The notes under the pieces are model-generated. The model was not told the DNA's origin, did not search any database, and saw only the letters and a list, made by a program, of their open reading frames with translations. From Asparagopsis taxiformis (Eukaryota; Rhodophyta; Florideophyceae; Bonnemaisoniales; Bonnemaisoniaceae), in contig JALQPE010001686.1 of assembly GCA_030407315.1 (NCBI GenBank), positions 1-64,000 of the forward strand: a stretch of DNA of 64,000 nucleotides. The letters run 5' to 3'. This document shows positions 9,488 through 19,184 of this stretch, in pieces. The position numbers and the translations under genes were made by a program. Numbering within the stretch: position 1 is the stretch's first letter; each line of letters starts with the position of its first letter.

Positions 9488-12400
9488 TTATTCTTCTTCA
9501 TTATCATCTGTGAACTGGTAATCAGTGTTGGTGTAGAAGCGGTTGAGATAGAAACGGTGGTCCGACCAGTGCATTTGTTTCGTAAATGGCTTGACTGGAA
9601 AGTTACTTCGTACGATGTGCACGGTGCCAGATATAGTAGATGCAGGAATGAGGTCAAACCAAGGACCACCTGCACTGTGGGATGCAGTGTCATTGCTGTC
9701 AACGGATCCGTTGTCCGGGTCCCATGTGGACCACTTTAAACAAATGCACCCAAGTGATTTTTCCACAGCGGTTTTTGGGGCAAAGCAGGTCATATACTGA
9801 ACGAAAGCGAGTTCTACAGGTTGAAACAGGTTTGGAGACTGCAGGCGTACCAGTGCCAGGACGCGCCCTACCCATATGGTTCTGTAGTCATCGGCAGTTC
9901 CGGAGATGACGACAAAGGAGTACTGCGATCTCTTTGCGGGGCCGAATGATGAAGTTGCAAAGACGCGCTGCTGCTTGTGCCTCGACACGTTTGTGGGGCG
10001 AAGCATGCCACTGTGCGGGTCAAAGTCGTCGGCATCTGGGACGTACCCTCCCATGACGTAGGCGGACTTTACCACGGTGACGGAAATGTCCATGTCATGT
10101 ATTGGAGGGCCTTCTGCCGTGGCGCGCAGTCTAGCGAGGGTGAGGAACGCTTGTGCAGCTGTGTCACCGAGTTGCTGGAATAGCGTTATGGTGCCAGACG
10201 GGAACGAGGAGTTGTGCAGAGGCAAAAGAGTGGCAGGATCGGGCTGTCCGTCGATATCTGCAACGAGGAGGGTTGCATCGGGCAGCAGGGAGGCAAAGTC
10301 GTGCAGTGCAACGGTGAATCCGTCGCGAACGAGTACTGCACCGTCTGTGGGCGATATCATGCGTGCGTTCCCCAATGTGTTCGATGGGGTATGACCAGTT
10401 GGAGTGGCCAAGGAGAATTCCATGTGGCGAATAGTCTCTTCTATGGCTGTGGAGCGCCTTCGAGAGGTTTTCCTATAACTCTGTTTGAACAGAAGATGGG
10501 AGTGTTCGTAGGGGCCTGCATCGATGTGTTCCAGGGCGCCATATCTCTGCAAGTCACCGGGAAGATGGTCTAGAAGATGGAACTTGAAAGTTTTGAGACC
10601 TGTGGTGTGGAATGGGCCGAGGGTGGAGAGCATTGATTGTTTGAAATAGGAAATGGATTTCTGGAGGCTTTCTAGTTCGGCGGTAGTTCAGTGCTTGATG
10701 CGACCGCGTTTCATGACCCATGCGACGAGGTCAGAGTATTGCGTGCAGATGGAAGTGAGGGAGGCTGTCTCTACTTCGTCACAGCATCTGTCAATGAATG
10801 CTGCGATGAAAGGGAACACCATGTCGACATGGTGATAGTCTTTGGCTGCGAGCATGCCGCGTATGCCGTCCTCCGTGAAGAGGCCGTTCAAATTGGTGCC
10901 CTTCTCACCCTTGGAGAAGTCGACATGAAGACCGGTGATGTAGTAGTCGCGTTCGATAGCGGACAGAATGCTGTTTGAGCCGGCGAGGATGGATTTTTTC
11001 ACCTTCTTGAAGGTGCGAGGTGTCCCGGAATGGGAGGCAGTGGTGGTGGTGAGGTCTGGGGAGCTGAGGCGGTGGACAATGCACTGTTTTATGAGCTTTG
11101 AGATGCCGAGGTGGAGATTGTGCAGAGGCTCGAAGGAGAAAATGTTGTACGGGTCTAGGGGACTGTTGGTGGGTAAAAGAGCGGTCGATTCGAGGACAGA
11201 GTGTTGTTCGAGGAGGGAGAGAGCTTCGAGCGGAGCAGTTGTATGCTCCTGAGCGCTCTCTTGGCGTGCAGAGCGTGTATCATCGAGGGAGCGGGGCTGG
11301 TGTGGCGCGCTAGATTCAAGTTGAGTGGCGGGGATGTAGCAGCGGTGGCAGGGATGTGTGGTGGTAGTGCTGTTGCGAGTGCATGACAGCTCTTTGGCCT
11401 CTGGAAAGTCGCAGCAATAATTGGCTAGGATGGGAAAGCATTGGCGGGCAGTTGCAGTGGAGTCTGTGCAGGGGAACCCGGAAGAGAACGCGGTGGATAG
11501 GGACGAAAACACTTTTTCGAGTGCTTTATGAATAATATCAATTTTGCGAGCGCGACTAGCAGAACTAGAGGTTTTCGGCATTTCATCACCGAACAAGGCG
11601 TTGGACGAAGGGTTAACAATGTACGGAAGATAACCGACGATGGTGAGGCCGGTACGGATGCAGTGGCGACGGAGGGGGGCGGAGAAGTTGAGCAGTGTGA
11701 CGTGTATGGGGTATGCGACGATTGCGGAGCTCTTGAGGCTTGTGTTGCTCTTGTGGAGTACACTTGGAGGAGGCCGGCAAAGGAGGAAGGGGTGGGATCA
11801 GTTTCCTCTGCCCATACGACCTGTGGATCTTCCGAGAGCTGCACGCGCTGTCTAGTAACCTGGTGCAGCGTTTTCGCGAATTCTGTGTGTAGGGGATGAG
11901 GAAATATTGCGGTGCCGTCTGGGGCGGTCTGTGGGGAGGGGTGGAAGAGAGTATTTTGGTCGTTAGCCAGTGCTAACTGCCTGCGGAGCATGTCGACTGG
12001 GTCGCGGAGGTACAGCTGTGCCGAGTACTTACCAGTTTTGTCTGGAATGATGTGGCTCTTGTAACCTTCGGTGCGGAAATGTGTTTCGACCATGGAAGCG
12101 GTAACGTGGCGACATTCTTCCACGGTGCGAACGGCGCTGTTGAACTTTTCTAGGGAGAATGCGGGGTCTTGTAGGATGGTGATGACTTCGCTCACGCGGC
12201 CAGCGCCGGCCTTCTACTCGAGGGTTGTGAGACTGGCGGCGAGGGATTGCACGAGGAGGTCTGCGCGGGAGGGGGTTGAGGTTGGTGGCAGTGGAGCGTC
12301 ACAGGGTGAGTCGCTGGAGGAAGCACGACCAGATTCTGGGTCTGGGGAGCTGGGTTGCGGGGAATCATGGTCGCTGTTTCGAGCAGGCTCATGGGTGACG

Positions 12401-12717
12401 GCAGGGACACGAGCGTTGTTGAAATGTTGGGGAGAGGGGTTGAAACGGTAGCGACACGTTCGCTCATGCAGCGCGAGCGCATAAGCATCTACGCAGTAGT
12501 AGAAGCATCCTTCATACTTGCATTCCATGTCGAGTTTTGACGCAAAAGGGAGGATTGCGAGCTGAACAGGGGAGACTGTGCCGTCCAGATGCGACCAATT
12601 TTTTTTGTGGTGCTTTCGAGACTTGGAATGTAACGTGTTCGTTCGTAGTTTTGTGGGTAGTAGTTTTGTGCTCACTCCAGCTGACATCCCAACGGTGGAA
12701 TTTAACCGAGAGTTCAA
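9488..12717 (-). pseudogene. Plavaka/tnp2-like transposase of D1, with two in-frame stops and a frameshift
   Basis: Reading right to left: an N-terminal C2H2-like finger (MECKYEGC...HERTC, with ATG near 12529), a Ser/Pro-rich linker, and an in-frame TAG at 12214-12216. The same frame then resumes. Near 11755-11780 the match moves to another frame (11596-10688), which carries NCDFPEA-type and CHRCYIP segments and FSFEPLHNLHLGISK. An in-frame TGA at 10688-10690 is followed at once by the C-terminal part with GLKTFKFHLLDHL and the SYRKTSRRR helix. This order (C2H2 finger, a D-x-PE element with a CxxC pair, LLHxLHxG-like, then KFHLLxH) is that of the Plavaka/tnp2 transposases related to CACTA. 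The same three lesions occur in D2 where it overlaps them. The protein cannot be made in one piece without recoding. Confidence 0.78.
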
Positions 12718-12978
12718 TCATTTCCAACTGTTACATCACATTGCGTGCTGGCAACGTGTGCATGGAAGGACGAACGACTGCCCTGGGACATGAATTTTCA
12801 ATTAATTCATTAGTAATAATAAACTTTTTTATTTCCGAACTTCGTGGAATCTGAATGTGCTTTACAGCGGATATGCCACGGATCATGTAAGGAAAGCAAA
12901 TGGATTCTCATATATATGATTATATGTTTATATTTGTTGTTCTCGATCCGGATCTCATTGTTCGGGGAATCAGAGACC
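12718..12978. promoter_or_regulatory. Divergent intergenic region between transposase and microexon gene in D1
   Basis: The transposase reads left from here and the microexon gene reads right. The region is AT-rich, with ATATATATGATTATATG around 12911-12927 upstream of the ATG at 12979, a plausible TATA region. The same stretch is in D2 (29502-29762). Confidence 0.4.
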
Positions 12979-14390
12979 ATGGCTTGGGCCATACTCAATC
13001 TCACTGCCGGCGATGATTTCGAGTATGCACAGCAAGACTTAAGCGGACGCAGAAAGCTGTCCGGTCGACGCCGCAGGCTCCACTCCGCCATCATCACCGA
13101 CTGATATTCTTTGACCGACTTTGCTTTGTACGTGCGCGAATCTTGATCAAGATTCGCGCACGTACCTTCGTTCCATCCTCTACACTAAACAAAGCAAAGG
13201 CGGTCAAAGGGAAGCGTGGAGTTTGAGTCTGACTATTTCCGTTTATGCGATATTTTTCCTTGGAAGCATGTTGACTCATGGTGTGTATTGAGCGGAGGAT
13301 GGAAGAAGGTACGTGAAGTTATGAACGTATGCTGCGAGGGAAGGTTGGTTTAGAGTCTGACTGTTGTGGTTGATTCCGATGTTTTGTAGATGATACAGGA
13401 ATGTTGATGACAGAAGGTAAGTTTCACTGAGCACCAAGACTTGTTTTGCGAAGATATGGACTGCTGACTTTGATTATTCATTGCAAGGTTTTTGGATCAT
13501 GGTTTGTATTGTGTGTAGGATGGATGAGAGGTACATTCGCGAGTTCTCAGGGTATGTAGCAAGGGAAACGTTGCTTTTGAATCTGACTGTTGCGATTGAT
13601 TCCGATGTTGCGTAGGTGATGGAGGAATAGTGATGACAGAAGGTAAGTCACATTGGGCGCCCAGACCGGTTGTGCGAAGATGCGGAATGCTGACTACTTT
13701 TCTTGGCTACACGATTACGTGACTTATGGTTTTTATTGTGTGCAGGATGGAACGGGTAAGGTAAGTGTGCGAGTTTTGAAAGTAAGCAGCGAGGGAATGT
13801 TGGTTTTGAGTCTGACTGTTGCTGTTGATCCAATATTCATTCATTGGAAGCCTATTGAGTCATGGTGTGTATTGTGTGGAGCGAAGGTAAGTGTGCGAGT
13901 TTTGAAAGTAAGCAGCGAGGGAAGGTTGGTTTTGAGTCTGACTGTTGTGGTTGATTCCGATATTGTGTAGGTGATGCAGGAATGTTGATGACAGAAGGTA
14001 AGTTTCACTGAGCACCAAGACTTGTTTTGCGAAGATATGGACTGCTGACTATGATTATTATTCATTGCAAGGTTTTTGGATCATGGTTTGTATTGTGTGT
14101 AGGATGGATGAGAGGTAAGTAAGGGAGTTTCTAGGATATCTGTCGTGGTAAGCGTTGCTGTTGAATCTGACTGTTGTGGTTGATTCTGATGTTTTGTATG
14201 TGATGCAGGAGTGGTGAAGCAGGAACGGCAGGACTCAAGGACAGTGAAGAAGGGATCTAGGAAGATGGGGAATGAAGCTGTGAGGTGTTTCTGGTATGTG
14301 TATATTTTCGGGCATACGATAGAAGTGAGAGTGGGTTTCAAGTGGTGTAAGATTTTGCTGACCATGTTCATGTTTGATGTCTTGATGATT
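12979..14390 (+). pseudogene. Microexon gene of D1, first exon broken by an inverted duplication
   Basis: This is the counterpart of the intact copy in D2 (29763-31022). The first exon begins MAWAILNLTAGDDFEYAQQ but meets TGA at 13102-13104. Its 3' part and splice donor have been replaced by an inverted duplication centred on 13146/13147. Downstream the array of short exon-like units remains, for example an 18-nt unit at 13399-13416 between an AG acceptor and GGTAAG. The first 12-nt unit has lost a base (11 nt). The final-exon region begins after TGATGCAG near 14209. A spliced product from this copy would not be in frame from the ATG. Confidence 0.55.
13110..13208. repeat. Inverted duplication with a 36-bp perfect palindrome in D1
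   Basis: The inner palindrome is 13129-13146 against 13147-13164 (arms TACGTGCGCGAATCTTGA). Outer arms at 13110-13128 and 13190-13208 match in inverted orientation. The right side carries an inverted copy of bases deleted from the left side, which are present in direct orientation in D2 (29894-29955). Confidence 0.85.
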
Positions 14391-14570
14391 TAATGGGCTG
14401 GGGTGGTGTCGAGGAAAGCGGGGATGGAATTGGGAAGGAGCGGATTTTTGTAATCTAGGTCGTGAGGGTTCTTGAAGTATGTGCGGATGGTGGTGCATGG
14501 CGTTCGGATGGTAGGGAGAACGCGATATTGAGGGAGATGGGTGATCGACGATATGCTGACAGGTATTTTG

Positions 14571-14714
14571 TATTCTGGCTGGATACGTATTTCGTATTCT
14601 GGCTGGATACATATTCCGTATTCTGGCTGGATACGTATTTCCTATTCTAACCGGGTATTTATTTCCTATTCTGACCAGATATGTATTCCCTATTCTAGAG
14701 CGACGTATTGTATA
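14571..14714. repeat. Six 24-bp subterminal tandem repeats of D1
   Basis: The units start at 14571, 14595, 14619, 14643, 14667 and 14691. The consensus is TATTCTGGCTGGATACGTAT followed by TTCS. The first three are almost the same; the last three are diverged. The same array is at 31333-31476 in D2. Subterminal repeats of this kind are transposase-binding sites in CACTA-type elements, so that role is inferred. Confidence 0.75.
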
Positions 14715-14820
14715 CGAGCAGTTTCCTAAATGAGAGAATAAAATACGGTCCGATATGGGCCCTGAATTTACCATCCGCTGTAATTTATTCCCTCCCGGTT
14801 TTCGCTGATATATTGTATAC

Positions 14821-14949
14821 TGGATGTCGGGTCCTAGTATTCCGCCATATGTATTAGAGAAAGTGGATGTCGGGTCCTAGTATTCCGCCATATGTACTAG
14901 AGAAAGTGGATGTCGGGCCCTAGTATTCCGCCATATGTACTAGAGAAAG
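14821..14949. repeat. Three 43-bp tandem repeats near the right end of D1
   Basis: The units start at 14821, 14864 and 14907 and carry TGGATGTCGGGTCCTAGTAT and TCCGCCATATGTACTAGAGA. A fourth partial unit starts at 14950. D2 has only two units (31583-31668), so copy number differs between the two transposon copies. Confidence 0.85.
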
Positions 14950-15081
14950 TGGACGTCCGCATCCAAAAAATTTTTATTTTTTTTGGACGCGGACGTTCAT
15001 TTGTTCTAGTAAATCTCGGGGCCGACTAGGACCCGTACTAGAGAGACTGGACGTCCGCGTCCACTTCCGAAAACACAGACG
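14950..15081. repeat. Right terminal region of D1 with GGACGTCC inverted motifs
   Basis: GGACGTCCGCATCC, an A/T-rich loop, and GGACGCGGACGTTC form a hairpin. A further GGACGTCCGCGTCC stands close to the end. CTAGGACCC inverts the GGGTCCTAG of the 43-bp repeats. Homology with D2 stops at 15081 and 31801, after which the flanks are unrelated, so this is the element terminus or within a base or two of it. Confidence 0.7.
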
Positions 15082-15133
15082 TAGTGAGTTATCCTCTTCC
15101 GGCTCAAACCGTATCATCAGTCTAACCAACCCG

Positions 15134-18100
15134 ATGACGGGAACCAAGGAGAAAGAGAATCCGCAATGGCGGGAGGATGTATCCTTGGAGCACCTTCAAC
15201 AACCACAGTTGAAGGAGAAAATTATAGCGATACTATCACAACATGAGTCCATGTGGGATGGGTCTCTTGGAGACATTAAAGCAACCGAGCATCGGATTGA
15301 TATAGGCAAAGGAAGTCGACCACGTCGACAGCAACCATACCGAATGGGACCCTTGAGAAGGGAGCTAGTAAGTAAGGAGATCATCTCCATGCTAGAAAAA
15401 GGATTCATCGAGCCTTCAAACTCTGAATGGGCTAGCCCAGTGGTCCTAGTACCCAAGAAGGATGGTAAATTACGCTTCTGCGTTGACTACCGACGTCTCA
15501 ACGACATCACCATCTCGGATGCTTATCCGTTACCGCGCATGGACGATTGCATAGACTCCTTAGGAGATGCACGCGTGTTCACCACGCTTGATTGCAACTC
15601 AGGCTATTGGCAAATTCCCGTTGCCTCCGAGGATCGGGATAAGACGGCCTTTACGTCGCACCTTGGAACATATCGATTTAAACGATTGCCCTTCGGGCTG
15701 AAGAATGCGCCCGCCACGTTCCAACGTGCTATCGATATTATCTTAAGCAGCGTACGCTGGCAAACTTGTCTCATCTATCTTGACGACGTCATCGTCTTCT
15801 CACGGAGTGAGGAAGAACACCTTCATCAGGTGGATCAGGTACTCACACTGTTGAGGAAGGCAGGGGTAACCCTAAAACTGGCCAAGTGCCACTTCTTCGA
15901 AGCGAAGGTAGATTACCTTGGACATGTGGTTATGCCAGGTAAGCTAGCGGTCGCCCAAACGGCAACGGACGCTATTGCGAAAGCAACTTTTCCGACCACA
16001 CCTACGCAAATGCGTTCTTTCCTCGGGAGCTGCGGGGTCTTCCGCCGTTTCGTGAAGGGGTACGCGGATATCTCCGACCCCCTCAACGCGATGTTGACTA
16101 AGGAAAACCTACCGAGTTTCGGTTCAATGCCTCCAACAGAGGAACAACGCCACGCGTTTGAACAACTCAAGGAATCCTTGGTGCAACCACCAATATTGGC
16201 TCTGCCAAGAGTGGGTAAACCCTACATCGTAGACACGGACGCTTCTGCGTATCAGATAGGGTGTGCGCTGTTGCAACAGCAGGATGACGACGACTATCGT
16301 CCTGTAGGATACTGGTCGCGGACCTTAACCAACCCCGAAAGGAGATATTCTCCGACAGAGCGCGAGTGTCTCGCTGTAGTATGGGCAGTCACTACCCTCA
16401 GACCATACCTTGAGCAAACAAAGTTTGTGGTACGATCCGATCATAACGCGTTGCGTTGGTTGATGAACATCACCGACCCATCCGGGCGCCTTTGCCGTTG
16501 GCGACTCCGCCTTTCAGAGTTTGACTACACCATAGTCTATCGCCCCGGTAGGGTTCACCAAGTACCAGACGCGTTATCGCGTGTTGAAACAGAAGGGTTA
16601 GACCCACATCCGGTGGATGACGAAATTCCCACACTCTTCGCGTATGATCTTACCCAGGAAATACCTGTTACAGAAGAGATGAACCCTTGGTTCTTTGATG
16701 TGCTCATCGCGCGGAATTACACTGACAAATCCCTAACGGGAATAAACCCAGCTGTCCTAACGACACACCCTCAGACAGAGGGTTTCGAACCGATAACACT
16801 CAACGAGTGGATTGAGGAGCAACGCTCTGATGACTTTTGTCAACAAGTATTGACAAGTCAGAAGTCGGACACTGTCTTCTTCGAAGATGACAAAGGTGTC
16901 TTGCGACGTAAATCCACCCTTTACAATTCCCACCAAGTGGTGGTACCAAGAACACTCAGGCCCCGCCTGTTGAAGATGTGTCATCACGACGTACTCGCGG
17001 GTCACCCCGGACAAAACCGTATTTATGAGACTAGGCGTCTCTCGTATTATTGGCCTGCCATGGCCGCGGATATAACCGCTACGGTTGAACGTTGTCAGGC
17101 TTGCGCCAAGAACCGCCTCAAGTTGCGTAGACACGCAAACACATTGAAACTATTCCCAGCTTCAGCACCGCTGGAAGAAGTCTCTATAGACTTATTAGGC
17201 CCGTTGCCTAAAACAAAGAAGGGTAACCTTCACCTTTTAGTAATTACCTGTCGCTTCACGAAGCTTACTCAGGTTGTACCATTACGCAGTATCACTGCTT
17301 ACCATGTGGCTGTTGCCTTTTGCACCCACTGGGTTTTCAAGTACGGTCCCCCTAGGACGTTGCTTTCCGATAATGGACCTCAGTTTGCTTCCAAACTTTT
17401 TCAGGCTGTTTGCCTGCAACTTGGAACAAAGAACTTGTTCACAACAACCTACCACCCTCAGACCAACGGTCAGGTAGAACGGTATAACCGTACGTTGTTG
17501 AACATGTTACGCAACTACGTAAATGAGAACCAGAATGACTGGGATGTATACGCACCAGCGTTGACTTACGCGTATAATACGCACGTGCATCGCACGACAG
17601 GGACGACACCCTTTGACCTTATCCTAAGTCGACCCCCACCACCTTACTCCCTTCATCACTCGACGAGATCACGGCAAAAACCGGACGCTTTCTTGAAACA
17701 GGATTTCCTGCAACGGATTGCTCACGCGATTGAGAAGTCTGGTCAACGGCTACAAGCCACGCAAGCGCGTTATAAACGGGACTTTGACCGAAGGATCCGG
17801 AAGACCAAACGACTCCTTCAGGAGGGTGACTACGTCTACCTTGACAACCCCGAAGTACGGGAACGAAACAAGTTGACGCCACTGGCGCAAGGACCTTTTA
17901 AGGTTGCTAAAGCCGGTAGGCGTACCGTCCATATTGAACGTGATGGACTTGTCGAACAAGTTAGCCACGACCGCGTGACGTATGCGCCACAACCTGAACA
18001 GGAAATACCGCACTTACGGTTAACTTCTAACGGAGCACCCGTACCTGCGGCAAGAACCGACGATCAAGCCGCCAACACGGTGCCGACTATGGCGGAAGAA

Positions 18101-18853
18101 CGACTACGTCGCGAGACATCAGGTCCGCAGCGCGTACCTCTTCACACCGGACAACCCCCAGGTCACCCTGTAACCAAGCCTTTGTCATCCCGCTCCGCGG
18201 TTGAAGGTAATTCCGTAACTAACACACCGAGTATCGGTCCGAGACGAACCGTCTTTGGGGAGGGGGCCCAGGCTGACATACGTCGTAATAACAATGCTGC
18301 TTTACAGCCAATGCCCACTCAAATTGACCTCGCCGAGGATGAAACTCTTGACACAATGCAGGAACCTGCTTCCCAAGACGCCAACAAGACGTTCTCCCGG
18401 CTTCGCCGATCAACCCATAAGGCACCAACCGGAACAAGTCTGAAGAAGAATAGTCGCTCTCGTCGACAAACAAGAATAAGCCGACCACACGGCATGGAAA
18501 TATCCCAAGAAGCCACTTCGGCTGAGCCGATAAACCCTGCGGGTGACACGGCCAACACCGGAAGCAGACGACGCTCGTCGAGCCAAGAGGTTATACCCGA
18601 ACCGGGAACTGTCTCCCACAACCTGGGACCACCTGAGGAACAGGAATTCGCCATAGACGACTTGATCGATTATGTCGTCGACGACGATCAGGAGGAATGG
18701 TTCCTCGTGAAGTGGTACGGGTATCGTGACCCTACGTGGACGCAACGGCACAACGTGCCAGACGAGCAAATATCTCGGTACTTCCGGAAAGTTGACCGCC
18801 AAGCGGGTAAGAAAACGTCTAAACGACGAACGGCCAAAAGGCGTGGTAAGTAG
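15134..18853 (+). CDS. Pol polyprotein of element E: RT, RNase H, integrase, chromodomain
   Basis: This intact 1239-aa frame is open upstream of the first ATG to the D1 junction, so the N terminus (protease) is missing rather than absent by design. RT has SEWASPVVLVPKKDG, FTTLDCNSGYWQIPV and the active site IYLDDVIVF. RNase H has DTDASAYQIGCALLQ, TERECLA and RSDHNAL. Integrase has an H-H-C-C finger (HHDVLAGHPG...CQACAKNR), SIDLLGPLP, LSDNGPQF and NGQVERYN. After a Pro/Arg-rich tail, a chromodomain-like module closes the protein (DLIDYVVDDD...WFLVKWYGYRDPTW). Chromodomains guide chromovirus integration to marked chromatin. All catalytic residues I looked for are present, so this half is enzymatically plausible, but the element is interrupted by D1. 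Confidence 0.93.
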   Translation: MTGTKEKENPQWREDVSLEHLQQPQLKEKIIAILSQHESMWDGSLGDIKATEHRIDIGKGSRPRRQQPYRMGPLRRELVSKEIISMLEKGFIEPSNSEWASPVVLVPKKDGKLRFCVDYRRLNDITISDAYPLPRMDDCIDSLGDARVFTTLDCNSGYWQIPVASEDRDKTAFTSHLGTYRFKRLPFGLKNAPATFQRAIDIILSSVRWQTCLIYLDDVIVFSRSEEEHLHQVDQVLTLLRKAGVTLKLAKCHFFEAKVDYLGHVVMPGKLAVAQTATDAIAKATFPTTPTQMRSFLGSCGVFRRFVKGYADISDPLNAMLTKENLPSFGSMPPTEEQRHAFEQLKESLVQPPILALPRVGKPYIVDTDASAYQIGCALLQQQDDDDYRPVGYWSRTLTNPERRYSPTERECLAVVWAVTTLRPYLEQTKFVVRSDHNALRWLMNITDPSGRLCRWRLRLSEFDYTIVYRPGRVHQVPDALSRVETEGLDPHPVDDEIPTLFAYDLTQEIPVTEEMNPWFFDVLIARNYTDKSLTGINPAVLTTHPQTEGFEPITLNEWIEEQRSDDFCQQVLTSQKSDTVFFEDDKGVLRRKSTLYNSHQVVVPRTLRPRLLKMCHHDVLAGHPGQNRIYETRRLSYYWPAMAADITATVERCQACAKNRLKLRRHANTLKLFPASAPLEEVSIDLLGPLPKTKKGNLHLLVITCRFTKLTQVVPLRSITAYHVAVAFCTHWVFKYGPPRTLLSDNGPQFASKLFQAVCLQLGTKNLFTTTYHPQTNGQVERYNRTLLNMLRNYVNENQNDWDVYAPALTYAYNTHVHRTTGTTPFDLILSRPPPPYSLHHSTRSRQKPDAFLKQDFLQRIAHAIEKSGQRLQATQARYKRDFDRRIRKTKRLLQEGDYVYLDNPEVRERNKLTPLAQGPFKVAKAGRRTVHIERDGLVEQVSHDRVTYAPQPEQEIPHLRLTSNGAPVPAARTDDQAANTVPTMAEERLRRETSGPQRVPLHTGQPPGHPVTKPLSSRSAVEGNSVTNTPSIGPRRTVFGEGAQADIRRNNNAALQPMPTQIDLAEDETLDTMQEPASQDANKTFSRLRRSTHKAPTGTSLKKNSRSRRQTRISRPHGMEISQEATSAEPINPAGDTANTGSRRRSSSQEVIPEPGTVSHNLGPPEEQEFAIDDLIDYVVDDDQEEWFLVKWYGYRDPTWTQRHNVPDEQISRYFRKVDRQAGKKTSKRRTAKRRGK

Positions 18854-19184
18854 AACGGCAGAGCTGCCCCACAGCGAAGCTGTTGTACGCAAGAGCGTCA
18901 GTAGGAACGGCTAGTGATCGCGGCGTCACCGCTAATGACCACAAGGTTGAGCCGGTAAGACCCCACGAACAGCACCCGTCGGGTTGGCCAAATAACAAAA
19001 ACCGCGAGCGGTAGAAATATGAAGCCAATCGGCGGACGAAAAAATCCATAAAAACAACAAAAACATTCCAAATTTTAATGGGAGACATGACAAAGCCGCA
19101 CACGGCGCATGGATGAACGATCTAACATGAGAGTGAAACGCAAATGCGTATAAGAAGGTAAACCCGGTTACGGAAGTAAGACGT
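18854..19184. other. Spacer between pol and the antisense ORF in element E
   Basis: No coding sequence is supported. It lies between two convergent genes, so both 3' ends should fall here. No feature stands out. Confidence 0.3.

Larger units (their letters stand above)
4591..15081 (+). mobile_element. Element D1: multigene cut-and-paste DNA transposon (Plavaka/CACTA-like), left end missing
   Basis: The right end is fixed by comparison with D2. The two copies are nearly the same over 10452-15081 and 27236-31801 and diverge completely after the shared bases ACACAGACG. The element carries a DNA methyltransferase-SET gene and a coiled-coil gene on the plus strand, a tnp2/Plavaka-like transposase on the minus strand, and a microexon gene on the plus strand. 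Subterminal tandem repeats and GGACGTCC-type inverted motifs follow near the right end. The left end is not seen because element A lies against 4591. Immediately after 15081 an open gypsy pol frame starts, so D1 inserted into element E. Classification as Plavaka-like is inferred from the transposase; the target-site duplication could not be determined. Confidence 0.75.

Noticed and set aside
12192..12216. Intron removing the TAG in the transposase
   Set aside because: No GT donor just upstream and no suitable acceptor; the frame is simply resumed after the stop.
14462..14729. Small frames with repeated FWLDTY units near the right end of D1
   Set aside because: They are translations of the 24-bp subterminal DNA repeats, and they are open in two frames, as expected for a repeat whose length is a multiple of three.
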